Shown in pieces: positions 12,147 to 23,630 of a stretch of 64,000 nucleotides of DNA; positions within the stretch are counted from its first letter, which is position 1, and every line of letters begins with the position of its first letter. This DNA is from Solicoccozyma terricola. Its lineage: Eukaryota > Basidiomycota > Tremellomycetes > Filobasidiales > Piskurozymaceae. Under the pieces are notes generated by a model, which saw only the letters and a program-made list of their open reading frames with translations, searched no databases and was not told the DNA's origin. The stretch lies in NCBI GenBank assembly GCA_001600875.1, contig BCLD01000011.1:62001-126000 (forward strand). Reading direction: 5' to 3'. A program made the translations under genes and the position numbers.

Positions 12147-12798
12147 TATTGGAGGGTCATTGCATATATAGTGTTGTAATTATCTCAGATCGTGATGCAT
12201 GATATCCTTGTTCAACAACTCTATCCTAGCCCATTTAGACCAATGGCTACCGCAATATCAGAAAACACACCATCCCATCCCTTTCGATTTTTCCCCGCCA
12301 ACGGGTTCACTGTTGGAGGCACACCTGCTAGCTTGTGATGCCTATGGGAATTCAACTTTGAAACCCCCTAATTGATCAGGGCATACACGACGGTCGTCGA
12401 TCCAGTTTACAACTCTTCTGGTTCGTATGGATCCGTCGATTTTCCATCATACTTGCTTATTTATCTCAAGTGCCATCTGTTTTTCACGCTTGCCTGGTAT
12501 TCTCAACCATTTGGAGGCGGCGCCACCAATTGTCTGGTTTTGGATTGTTCGATCAAGACAGTTGTAGCTGCATTTCTATGGTGTATTTCTATGGAACCCC
12601 TTTAAATCAAATGTGATATGACGAAACAGACTCTGTTGTATACATCGACGATGTGCAAGCCAAACCCAAGATGTTCTCCAAACCCAATCTTAAACGACAA
12701 CTAACACTAGACACAGATACCTCCCGAGTACCTTTCGTAGCCAGACAAAATGCCATGCGTTGATCAGGACAAAGTAAGATCACCGCCATACCCAGTGT
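12147..12798. other. Convergent intergenic region
   Basis: About 650 bp between the dioxygenase and porter 3' ends. I see no exon with family resemblance, no repeat and no RNA gene. Confidence 0.55.
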
Positions 12799-15075
12799 CT
12801 ACTTGGCGTCGACTGATTCCAAATGATTGACTTCGAATTTCTCGGTGTGAGAGCCTTCCAGATCGCCTCCCTTAAGGTTGTATCGCTTTTGTGCTTCGAT
12901 CTTCTCGCGACGCATCTGTACCGACTTCTTGACGCCAAATCCGTCTTCGAAGAGGGAGAAGGCTTCGTCGATGGAAAGTCCCTCTGTAACAAGACTCTAG
13001 TCAGCGACTGCTACTACCTCGCGAGTGTGGTCTCGGCTTACTGGTTTCCGGATAGCAGAAGTAGGCGAGCACGAGACCGATAATGACGAAACCAAGATAC
13101 AAGCCATATGTACCGCTAGGAGTAAGCGTCTGGAGCCTTGATTGACAAAAGATATACATTAGCAGAGGCTCGCCAAATACTTGGACTGACGAGACGACTC
13201 ACTCGCTGAGGAAAGACACGGATACCACAAGATTCGCCGAAAAGCTGGCAGTCGTGCTGATCGCACTGCCCGCCGCGCGGATCTCCAGGGCGAGATACTC
13301 GGATTGATACCAGCAGAGGTGAGCGTACGTGGAACCGAAGCCCATCACGAAGATGACAATGCCTGCGATGACCAACCCGACATCCAATTGTGGGTATGGG
13401 AAGCCTTCTTGGAGGAATCCGCCGGTCGGTTTGCACATGACTGCGCAGATACATGTAAGCTTTGGGGTTCCGACGGAAAAAAAGCAGAACCAGTTGACGT
13501 ACAGTAAAAGGCGACCAGACACCAGGTCAGACCGATCACCATGATGGGACCGAATTTCATGAGCAGACCACGGCGGCCGATCCTGTCCACCATGAGCATA
13601 CCGCAGAGCTAATAAGCATGGCAAGTTCGTCAGTGTACGCCTCTCTCAAGGGGGCTATGGTTGGCATAACCCACCAGGAAGAAAGTGTTCGTAATCGAGG
13701 GGATCAAACCGCCAATAGAAGGGTTGGAAAGACCAAGGAGTCCGAAGAGGGTGCCGGCGTAGTACAGAAGAGTGTTGTACCCAGTGAACTGTCCAAAGAC
13801 TTGAATAAGGCTGACGGTGAAGATGGATCGACGGTACGGCTTGTGGCACCACAGTTTCTTGACACGTTCTTTCAGGGTGGTAGTGCGCTCCAATACGGTG
13901 GTAGCGGCGACGTGCTCCTTGACAACGCGCAGCTTGAGCTCGATCACCTCGGGTGTTGCATACTTGTAGATGGTCTTGAGAACTTCTCGAGCGGCATCGT
14001 CTTGGCCGCGGAGGATGAGAACTCGAGGGGATTCTGGCAGTCGATGCATCAAGGCGAGCTGCAGCAGTGATGGAACAACACCAAGCCCGACTGTTCGACG
14101 TTCCGCATTAGCGAAACGTTATGTCAACCAGAGAAGACATCATCACCAGTGCTCACAGAGGATTCGCCAGTTAAACTTGACATGCTGCATGCCCGCGCCG
14201 ATCGCAACGGCAACTGTTTGACCAAAAGGTATGCAGAAACCGCTGAGAGGCGGAAGGGTGTAAAGTTCAGATTTTAGGGAAAAACAGCAAAGCGGACGCT
14301 GGAAATGACCTACTTTGCTCCCACACACCGCCCTCGAACAGCAGTCGGAGCAAGCTCGGTGATGTACAGAGGGCAGATAACAGCAGCCCCGCCGACTCCA
14401 ACTCCGAGCACAAGACGTCCGGCGATGAGTTGGCCGAGAGAGAAACTCGAGGCGATGATAATAGCACCTGCAGTGAAGCTGCAAAGGGCACACCGTCAGT
14501 AAAGATCCCCTCCGCAACTTCCCCTGACCCCATGATCGACTCACAATAGGTCTGAAATCAAGAGGCATCGCTTTCGACCCCATCTGTCAGCGAACACTCC
14601 GAGGATGGCTGCTCCAAATATGGAGCCGATGGTGGTTGCCGCTGTCGCAATCTCCATTTGGGTGTAGGAGAGCGGATGGCCAAGGTCGTCTCCGACATAG
14701 GGAAGAGCGACACCGACGACACCGGTGTCGTAACCGTACAGGAAGCCACCAAGTGCAGCCTGGAGGTGATCGATCAAGGGTCAGAACGAAGGAAACACAA
14801 ACGATCCTTCCAGATTGCGTTAATTACTCACCGAACCGATCAAAAAGACCAGGTAAGATGTCATCTTGTCCTCGTTCTCGGCCCTTATAAGGTTTTCATC
14901 CTGGGGAAAACCCATGTCAGGTTTTCTACTCAATAGAAGGCGAATTGAATCAGGTGAAAAGACCTACGATGAGATGCGACTCGGTACCTTGTTCTTCAAG
15001 CTGGGCAAGATCCAACTTCTCTGCCGAGGGGGCCTCATGCATCCTGGGAAGGTGGATTTCGTGGTGGGTGCCCAT
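12799..15075 (-). CDS. MFS sugar porter, myo-inositol transporter-like
   Basis: A plasma-membrane sugar/H+ symporter of the major facilitator superfamily. The start at 15075 reads MGTHHEIHLPRMHEAPSAEK. Membrane exons include GGFLYGYDTGVVGVALPYV (TM1), ADRWGRKRCLLISDL (the loop 2-3 signature), GRLVLGVGVGGAAVICPLYI with ELAPTAVRGR, and LPESPRVLILRGQDDAA after TM6. The second half has QVFGQFTGYNTLLYYAGTLF, DRIGRRGLLMKFGP and YPETKGLSIDEAFSLFEDGF. The motif PETKGLS plus the downstream FEDGFGVKK and MRREKI segments resemble the C-terminus of fungal Itr-type inositol transporters more than hexose transporters. Several short introns are required; the protein ends NHLESVDAK. The adjacent inositol oxygenase supports inositol as substrate. 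The upstream region carries GCGGTCGATTT-type boxes. Confidence 0.88.
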
Positions 15076-15782
15076 GATTGCTGTTGCTGTTGCTGTTTTT
15101 TGAGTTCGGATTTGTGTAAATTGGAAGGGATTTGATTGTGAGTGTGGGTGAATATGCCGATCTACCAAGTTGAGTGCCAGTTATATATCAAAAGTCAAGG
15201 GTTGGTTGATGCTCAGGTGCACGAGTCGTCATGAAACCAAAGCCACCAAATCTACCGCAGCGGGCCGGCCAGGCGTGACTACCAAGATCTCAAGGAGAAC
15301 TGTTCAGTGCGAATGTCTTGAGATGGTGGGCGATCAGAAGACCCAAGATGCCCTGGGGAATCAACTTACTATTCAATCGACCGCACACTTGGCCCCAGCT
15401 CCCGGCTTATGATGCGCGGGCCGATCTGTTCGAAATTATTTAGAAATCGACCGCATGCGTGCCTGGAAACAAGTAAGATCGCGGTCAATTAGGAGGTGGG
15501 TAGTAGGGTATTTGCACAACGGTCAATAGCTGGTCGTCTGATTGGCTGGTGACATTGGAGCCTTGACAGTGCTCGGATGGCTTCTCACTATCATGGGGGG
15601 AGTACGTGGTGATAGGTCGAGTGACGAGATTTTGCATGATCACAATCATTTGTTCATAGCACAACTGGTATTATACACAATAGTTTTTGTACATGATTAC
15701 TACTCCCGCGTACTTTGGGTTGAACAGGATATTCAACATGAGGTAGAGAAGCGATGCAAAGGAAGTACCGGTTGTCAAAGGC
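15076..15782. promoter_or_regulatory. Porter promoter region with clustered GACCGC boxes
   Basis: Between the porter start and the TF2 stop. AAATCGACCGC is at 15444-15454, CAATCGACCGC at 15374-15384, and GCGGTCAATT at 15481-15490. These are one exact and two close copies of the cluster motif within about 120 bp, 300-415 bp upstream of the porter. Confidence 0.55.
15444..15454 (-). promoter_or_regulatory. GCGGTCGATTT box (complement) upstream of porter
   Basis: AAATCGACCGC on the plus strand, the exact complement of the motif before the dioxygenase and TIM-barrel genes. A near copy is at 15374-15384. Confidence 0.5.
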
Positions 15783-18742
15783 TCATTTTGCGACCGGACT
15801 GGCGGCCCGACTTGGCCTAATCGCATCCACATCCATGGGAATCACTTGAACGAATTGAACTTCAGAATACTTTGGTAAAGCCGGATTGTCTCGAGTTTAG
15901 GCGACAGGTTTCATTCCATGGCTCGTCGGAAAAACTCACCATACTTAACCAGTCCCAAACGTTCTGACTGATGCCATCGGAATCACCGGTTGAATCGATC
16001 AGAGCACGTACTATGCGCAAAACTTTGCCTCGCTATATGAAGATCGACTGCCAATCAGCCTTGAACCAAGTTGAGTTTGTGTGCGAGATATATTTACCAT
16101 GCTTTCACCATTTGACGCTAGGTGTTCAATGGGAGTACTTGAGAAGGTACATACTTGATCAGTAACAGGCAACAGTAACAGTAAGAATACCCCCAAACTC
16201 ACCTAGAAAGGATATCATACGCTTGCGTCGCCGCCTTGTTTCTGGCCGACTTGATGCTTTGAAGTGGTTGAACGATCGCTTTAAAGTCAAGCTGTGGGTA
16301 GAGACAACCATCGTCAATGCTCCCCTCCCGTTCTCACGCGTAACAACGCAGACTCACCAAAGCAAACTTGACACAAACGGCTGTTATCCATATATTTGCC
16401 TTTTGAGTTCCAAAGACATCCGCGTCCCCACCACTAATCTTGAAAGAAACATCGTGTTTCAGCACCTCTGGCAGTGAGTTCAAAATGTTATCGATTCCAA
16501 GTTCTGCCTCATCTATCCATCGCAACATTTCCAAGTGAGCGCTAGACGTCAACCCTGATTCAAACGACCGTTGTCGATATAAACAGCCGTAGAGAACTCG
16601 GAAGAGCTTGGCAATGATAACGAATCCAGTAATGTATGATGTGCGTGTACGGGGTTGAGGTAGGTGCCCTTCGACGGTGATTAGTTCATCGTCGATCTCC
16701 AATGGTAGGGGGGGTACTCCTTCCAAATCATGCATCAGAATGGGTAGTCCACTGGAAGCCTCTGTTCTAGCAAACCGGGTATTTGATGACAACTTGAAGT
16801 GAGCTGTTGCTCATCCTAAGACAGACGTGCTACGACAAACTCACTTGTCACAGACATATATGTGCCAGAACGTTCTCCTGTTTATCTCTACCTCTACGTG
16901 ATTGAATTCTTGTTGTGTGTTCAGATAAGAACTTTCTCTAGGATTCGCACGATGTAGACCAAGAAGATAGGCATAACGGCATGCTTCTGCCAGTAAGACG
17001 CTTGCGAGGCTATACCTCCCTGTAGCCAAGTTGGTGTTATGATCGCTGTTGGACGGGGGGCACATATTAGGAGCGGGCCTCCCTGTTGAACAAGAAATGG
17101 TATCACGCACGCAATGGTTGATATAAGCAATGTCATACTCGGTTCATTATGCTGCTTGACTTGAATGGCTCGACTGACAGCCCTGGTTTTCGCATGTAGT
17201 GTTTCCAACTCGACTACGGTGAATTCTCCTGTCAGTTTGCTCTTCGGTAGTTGACATATGACGTAGGTAACTACAAAAGCCGGGAAACATGGAGACCCAA
17301 AGAGTGTGTTAGAATTTTCCGTAATTTCAGGTGATGAGTGCCTCGACTAACCGATACTGCATAAAAGGCCTCTGAAGCTCTCACTCTTCTTATCCTTTCT
17401 TGTGATAACATCCTTGGAGAACGTCGGCTTATGAATCAGAGGCAAAATAGCATGTTCGTAGTTGAGGAAGAGAGTTAGAAAGAATGCAAAGTTTGACCAC
17501 GAAGTGATGTTTTCAATGTTGTCAATGAACGATGATTCTTCCATTGCATTCTTTTTACCACTTGTGCTGGCCGGTGGTGCTTCTTGTCGCCATGATGTTG
17601 TCGCGATCGAAGCAAATCCAGTGGATGGGGCCTGCTGGTTGTGGTGGTTGGAAAAGAGAGACGGATGTTGGAACGCAGGATGGGCATCCATCCAATCCAT
17701 GTCATTTGATGGCTAATGGGGTCAGGGGGAAGTCTTGGGGATAAGTTGTACCCAGTGGACTGGAGAGACGAATCACTGACTCACTAATGACAAGGGGTCT
17801 CCCATCCAGTTTGAAACTCCCACATTGGGATTCACATTCGTGACCTCATTATGTCGCCGTGTCGTATCCGATGAATTGGCAGTCAACAAAGGGTAAGTGG
17901 GACTAGCTTGTTGGGAATTCTGGTGTTGAGGTAGTCCCATGGCGGCTAGAGGGTTCCAAACCTGATCGATGGCGGCTGATCCTTGACCATGCGGTTGAGC
18001 GTCATTGTCTGAGTGAGAAAAGTTGAAATGCCCAAAATCGTCGACGCCGCCGACGTCGACGTCGAGGTCGACGTTAGGTTGCCTAATGCTACTTGGACCA
18101 GTGACAGGACCATCGAATCGTGCGTCGCTGACATGATGGGGGCGATTCGATAATCCGGAGCTTCCATTGAACCCTATCAAGTGTGAGATGGCCAATTGGG
18201 ATGATTGTGGGATGGAATCAGACCTGTTGGTATTTCTTCTTGATTCGATGGGTGATGTTGATTGTTCGGAAGTGCGGTGAGAAGTGGGAGATTTTGAGCG
18301 ACGACCGCGTGCAAATCTACTTGGAGATGCAACCGCTGGGCGTGACGCAGATCTCCTGGGAATCAATAGTCAAATTCAGAGTCTGCACACACGCTTTCGC
18401 TGATATGAAAAACAAACGAACCGCGGAGGTCTTCCAGACTTTTTCAAAGTGTAGTCATACGTGCAATCGATCTCCACTTTCTGACATCGCTGGCACTTTG
18501 TCAGACCTACTCCGCCGTGCGCCTGAATACACTTGATCTTTGAAAGGACCAACCGGTGATGATGATAGGGTAAGTCCGGATCGGGATGAGGAAGGCCGGA
18601 CGGACGGACGGCCGCGCCACATATCTAGCCTCCAGCTCACCTTGCGTTGTCTGCAAGCGTCACAAGTCCTTGTCGCGTGGTCGTTGGTCAGCTGGGAATC
18701 AGGACAGCGGTCGTTTGCCAAGTCGAGGGAGGCCATGTCCAT
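15783..18742 (-). CDS. Zn2Cys6 fungal transcription factor TF2 (paralog of TF1)
   Basis: The start at 18742 gives MDMASLDLANDRCPDSQ and then TRTCDACRQRK. The following exon supplies IKC, an 11-residue linker, and CQRCQKVEIDC, a standard CX2CX6C-X11-CX2CX6C zinc cluster, followed by KKSGRP. A Ser/Gln/Asp-rich middle region includes an Asp-Val repeat around 18045-18075. The Fungal_trans domain is recognisable from ITSWSNFAFFLTLFLNYEHA, PLIHKPTFSKDVI and SFRGLLCSIG, then YLLGLHRANPRESS and NRRTFWHIYVCDK. C-terminal exons include GVPPLPLEIDDELITVEG, PIEHLASNGESM and QNVWDWL, ending SRAASPVAK at 15783. Segment order and intron positions mirror TF1, so the two arose by duplication. It is divergent from the SDR gene and lies just downstream of the porter. 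Confidence 0.85.
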
Positions 18743-19158
18743 GTGGCGACACGAAGGTATCGGTAGATTCTGATCGTGTTAAAAAGTATGTTTATTGCAA
18801 GATGATGTCGAGATCGAGCTGACGAGGACCCCAGATGCGGGAGAAAGGGAGATGAGATCTATCGGGAGATTGCCGGGGCGGCGAATTAATGCCACGTCAT
18901 CCGCAATCTGGGAAATCCGCCACGTCATTTTCTTATCGCGGCCCGGCAATAAGCGGAGCGGCGAATTCAGACAATCAACCGTTCCCGCGGCGAATTAAAA
19001 TTCTGCCGCGCGTGCCTGGGCCCCCGCGCCCGCGATGCTCGTGCAGACAGGTATATCTCGACCAAGTTGAGGACGACGAGTTGAGATATTCCCCTTCCAT
19101 CGCACACAACCCGTCTATCTCTTCACACGCAACTCGATTTCTAGAATTCTACTCCAAC
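18743..19158. promoter_or_regulatory. Divergent promoter of TF2 and SDR with repeated boxes
   Basis: This 416-bp interval contains three copies of GCGGCGAATT (18878-18887, 18958-18967, 18987-18996). It also has two copies of GCCACGTCAT (18891-18900, 18919-18928), the complement of ATGACGTGGC, a bZIP/UPRE-like word. The density suggests two regulators act here. Confidence 0.55.
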
Positions 19159-20682
19159 ATGAAGATTGAAGGCAGGTGTACGTGTGATCGGAAGCACCCT
19201 CAAAGTGACTCTTTTCCTCGGTCGATACTGACGATGATTATTCCAACCGAATCAGCATTCATCGTAACCGGAGGATGTGGTGCTCTAGGTGGTGCTTGCG
19301 TTAAAGATATTCTCGCTAAAGGCGGTTATGTGTCTGTAAGTCTGCAATGATATAATGCAGTTGTTTGGATCGGTGCCAATGTCTCTCCCCCCCCCCCCCC
19401 CCTCTCTCAACGAACAGGTCTTCGACGTCATCCCGGAAGAGCAGGGCAATGCAATGATGAAGGAGTTCTCTCCGACCGGGAAGTCAGTTTTTATCGAACT
19501 CCTCCTTCACCTCTCAACTTCTCATCACCGCACGCTGATCAAATCCAATATTTTCTAGAGCAATCTATTCCAAAGTAGACGTCTCAGACCTAGAGTCAGT
19601 CTCTAAAGGCTGCGACGTAACTTTGGCGGCTTTTCCAAAAGGCAGTCTAGCAGGTGGAGTTCACTGCGCTGCATTCAATCGATCCGTGAGTTAACCCCCC
19701 CTCCCCCCGCGCATCAGATACATCTGGGAGATGGCAATGAACACTGACAACCGCGATCTTATGAGCATTTTCAGAGAGTCTGGTCAAACAAAATGAAAGA
19801 CTCGGCTAAAGATTTCAAGGACGCTTTGATGGTGAACGCTTATGGGACGTTCATCGTTGATGCTTGCATTTCCGACGCAAGTAAGTTTCTATTGTCCACC
19901 ACGTGTCCGATGGGGAGTAAACTAAACAAATTCTTCTGCGCAGTCAACTCACAATACCCTGACCAGGGCGTTTTCTTTGAGAGAGTTACGGAAGAACGAG
20001 GAGTGATTATCAACTTTGCGTCAGCCGTAGCCACCATCTGTCCCGCTCGTTGTTTGACTTATGCTCCTACCAAAAGTGAGTGATATTCCGTTGGAGGCAT
20101 GTGTGGTAACAAAAAAGTCGCTGATAGTATACGCTACGTACGTCGTAATTCACTTAGCCGCTGTACTGGGTATAACTTCATGCGCGGCCGATTTCCTCGG
20201 ACCCTCTGGAATCAGAGTCAACTCTATCAGTCCATCCATTGCAGCAAGTAAATTGATGGGTGATCGATTGGTTAGTTTCGATGGTTTTTAATCCCCTTCA
20301 TGGTATCAAACTTCACACGGCTGAAACCTATTTGACACGCATAGCCATACATGCTTGGCGAATTGGATGCTGCTGCAATCTTCCCTCGACGAGTGGTTGA
20401 ACCAAGTGAGGTTGCTGCCGGTGTCATCTTCCTCATCGAGAATGGTATGGTGAACGCTTTTGATGTGAGTGTGGACTGCACTTTTAAATCCATATAGAAT
20501 TGTGAACACTGACGAGAGGATGGTAAACCTGAAGCTTCGTATTGATGGTGCTTGGAGGACGATCTCCAATTGGGGAGGAGAGAAAGATCGTAAGTCATGC
20601 ATGATCAAGACAGGCAGGGAAAACAAGAAGATTGGCTTATGACATTCTATCAGCTCGTGCTAACGCTCCATCTCTCGAGTAA
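19159..20682 (+). CDS. Short-chain dehydrogenase/reductase, type-2 3-hydroxyacyl-CoA dehydrogenase-like
   Basis: An NAD(P)-dependent SDR. Exon 1 (MKIEGR) ends in a phase-1 GTACGT donor and joins to give SFIVTGGCGALGGACVKDIL, which contains the TGxxxGxG nucleotide-binding motif. Later exons give AIYSKVDVSDLESVSKGCDV, GGVHCAAFNRS (in the place of the usual NNAG), DALMVNAYGTFIVDACI, GVIINFASAVATICPARCL and TYAPTK, which supplies the catalytic Tyr-x-x-x-Lys. GPSGIRVNSISPSIAASKL and VEPSEVAAGVIFLIENGMVN follow, ending RANAPSLE with TAA at 20680. About eight introns are present; the second contains a run of 16 C next to its acceptor. The architecture resembles HSD17B10-type SDRs, but the substrate cannot be read from sequence. 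The shared promoter with TF2 suggests co-regulation. Confidence 0.85.
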
Positions 20683-21138
20683 ATCTACGACGTATTTGGC
20701 ACGCATTACTATATGACATTCTTTCCATATGTGCAGTTAGAGGACGGAACGAGTTGTCACCATGAATCTCTCTAATTCTATGATCATTCACTGGGAAGAA
20801 TGGTCCTGAATTGCCCTTCATGGCGTACCAACGTTAGCATGGTTAACTCCAATAACGCATAGGCTCAAAGCAATAGCGCTGAAATTTTTTCACTCGTTGC
20901 TCCCGCGGGAGTCCCGGCCAAGTGATCGAAGGGGTTGAAACCTTCACTGAGAATCTGAATAGCGATTGAGATCACCCTCTCTGTCTCGCGTCAGAACAGT
21001 CGGAGCATCTTTTGACAGGAAAAGGTTCTTCACATATCTCAGTACCGTGAAGGACGTCGTTGATGAAGCGATATAAGAGGTTCAGATGATATAGCTTAAT
21101 TTCCCATGTTTCAACTACAGACTACAACTGCTTCTGCT
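20683..21138. other. Convergent intergenic region
   Basis: About 450 bp between the SDR and TIM-barrel 3' ends. No coding exon, repeat or RNA gene recognised. Confidence 0.55.
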
Positions 21139-22557
21139 TCAATCGCAAATCGCCCGAAACAACTGTTCTTTGCTCAGTTGTCCGGCCTTGGCATACCTAG
21201 CTGGAACGGTTTCGTCAGTCGTATCCATATACTGTTGTTCAAACACTTCCCACGAGCATGGTCCTGTGATAACGGGGAATGAGGATGCCGACAACTACGT
21301 GGTCCATGACGATGAAATACTCTCACCTTTAAACCCGGTAGAAAAGACAGCCTTTGTAACTTCTACACATCTAGCTGCGCCCAGATCTTCAATCGAATGC
21401 ACATCATCTCCTGCATTTTTTCCAATGAGAGGAATACATCTTCCGCACATGCTCCAAGTAAACAACGGTCTTGCAGTCCCAGCTTTCACTTGAGCGGAGT
21501 GGAAATTATCGAATTGACTACCCTGGAGAAGCGCTGGTTTGGGGCGAATGACGTCTGAAACTTCATAGAAGTGAATCTTATCGGCAGGAATTGCACGAAT
21601 ACGACTCAGTTCAGCTTGAAATTGTTCTTCTCCATAGCCTTCCCCCGTCAATGGATCGAAGCCATATTTGGGTGAGAGGGCGATATGAGCTGTGTCAATG
21701 CAGAGTCCGATATTTGGATGTCCCTGAGGGTTTTATGATCTTGTCAGCATGGTAGGCCGAGGCGCAAGAGGAGGGCGAAGGGACTGACGGATGCCTTGAT
21801 CAGCTCCCAGCAGTCCTCCCAATCATTGATTGGAGGGGGAGAGAAACACCATGGTTCGTAGGATATCTTGACTGGTGGTGATTGTCGAGCCCCAAGTTCG
21901 GCAATGAATGTGATATCCTCAACCCTTTTCTCCGTGGGAGCGTCGGCATCAGGTTGGTCGTTTGAACCGAGCTAGTGATGATTAAGTCATTGTCATCCGC
22001 TGCCGTTCAATGCCCGGTAGAAGTCGGTACTACTAACCTGGAGGAATTCGACACCGAGTTTGCTACAAAGGGGAAGCCATTTCCTCGCTTTCTCTCTCAC
22101 CCAGGATGATCTAGGAGTTCCTTCTGGCCAACCTTCATATTGACTCATAGGCTGAAATATGAGAAGTTTTAAACCGAATGACAATGCCAATTCCTTGAGT
22201 TTCTCAGCATAGTCATATAGCGCCGTCCAAATTTCTGCGTCGTCGTTATCCGGTTCATCATCTCGTTTGTAGAGTTCAGGGCAAGTTGACATAGGTCTAT
22301 ACGCCAAGAATAAAAGTCAGAGCGGTATTTTCTTTCACGCTTGAGCTGAAAGATTGAACCCACAATTTCGGCTCCTGCTGTCGTACCCATTCCATATAAT
22401 TACCAAATCCAAGCTCAGCATATTTGTATCCTGATCCCTGGAGCGCTGAGAATTTCTTCTCCAGAGTATGTATCTTGTTCATCCCTAAGGATGGTGTTGC
22501 AAAAGCGATTTTGACAGTGGAGAGACTTTCCAGCGTTAGAGGTGAACCGAGTGTCAT
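21139..22557 (-). CDS. TIM-barrel sugar isomerase/epimerase-like protein (AP_endonuc_2 fold)
   Basis: The start at 22557 reads MTLGSPLTLESLSTVKIAFA, followed by TPSLG, the first barrel strand typical of fungal 3-dehydroshikimate dehydratases and inosose dehydratase/isomerase-like proteins. Then come GSGYKYAELGFGNYMEWV, LALSFGLKLLIFQPM and YEGWP. Metal-ligand candidates are Glu in VKISYEPWCF, the Asp/His pair in GLCIDTAHIALSP and late-strand residues in KIHFYEVSDV. The frame continues past an apparent stop through a further intron to CSWEVFEQQYMDTTDETVPA and KEQLFRAICD, with TGA at 21139. The fold binds a divalent metal and acts on sugars or cyclic polyols. Given the inositol oxygenase and Gfo/Idh neighbours, an inosose-type activity analogous to bacterial IolE/IolI is a reasonable hypothesis. 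3-Dehydroshikimate dehydratase is the alternative. Confidence 0.8.
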
Positions 22558-22785
22558 TGTTGCAGACTGAATGCAGTAGTGCAGTTGAAGGGGGATGAAG
22601 GAGTATAGCTTTAATCGGTCAAAGATTACTTTCTGTAGATCAAGTGCGATGGCGACCAAGTAAAGACGAACTGAATAATTACAATGAAAGCTACCGTCAG
22701 ATGAGGAAACACCAATCAACACGGTTATCACGGACCGAATTGGCAGGTGCGCTGCATTTTTCTTTTGCTACTCCCAATCTGAGCA

Positions 22786-22796
22786 GCGGTCGATTT
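22786..22796 (+). promoter_or_regulatory. GCGGTCGATTT box upstream of TIM-barrel gene
   Basis: Exact copy of the 11-bp cluster motif, 229 bp before the start codon of the minus-strand TIM-barrel gene, nearly the same distance as before the dioxygenase (233 bp). Confidence 0.5.
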
Positions 22797-22889
22797 CATC
22801 CTTAATATCCCGCTGCCGCTGCCGCTGAAAGCCGCGACGTCATGTCACGCAACAAGAACTCGTCACATTATCACCTACGATCCACAAAC

Positions 22890-22980
22890 TACACTACACT
22901 CAGGTGCGTAGTGTAATGCAGTGAAGTGCAGTGATTTTGTAGTGTGGTTGACCATCACTACACTACGCTACACTGTCAGC
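22890..22980. repeat. Imperfect inverted repeat of GTAGTGTA-type words
   Basis: A perfect 10-bp pair, GCGTAGTGTA and TACACTACGC, lies in a longer patch of alternating CACTACACTAC and GTAGTGTAATGCAGTG words that can fold back on itself. It is noncoding and 340-420 bp upstream of the TIM-barrel gene. Confidence 0.6.
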
Positions 22981-23630
22981 TGGGGTGTTCGAATTTAGTT
23001 CATGACACTTTTGCCCTAGTGGTAGGTGCCGTTAATGAAGTCATTTTCCCAGATACATTCCTTACAAGTCCCCCGTGTTGTCTAGCTCAATCGGGAATTA
23101 CGACTCATTAAAGTGGCTTCAAACACTATGAGCTTATCTGTTTGTGCTATGTATATACAATTGGACACTATTCTGGTTTGTCATCATCTGGGAGCGACTC
23201 CAACTGCATTCGTCGACGTTCATCTTCGGTCATTTCGTAATGACAAACTCAAGCTTTCCGCTTTAAGTACCTCCCTGAGCAGACAATACAATCGCGGATG
23301 TTGCGGTAGACTCTCAAGCTCCGACTTGCTTGGTCACCATTTATAGCGGAGATGGTGGTTGACACACACGATGTAACGGAAAGGAAAGCTCGCTGTCTGC
23401 GTAGGAGTTTGATCGGAGTCGATCGTTCAAGTCATATCTTCGGAGTCTGGACGGAGTATCAGTTCCCCGATGCAAGTTCAGGTGCCGTTGTACACTCTCC
23501 TTTACAGTGGATTGCCAATGTCACAATCAGCGACGATACACGGACTTGTATAAGGGGTAAGGGGATAAAAGGAAGTGATTAAGGATGATGAAGAAACCTG
23601 AGCGTTCTTCGTTTGAGGGAGGTCCTTTAA

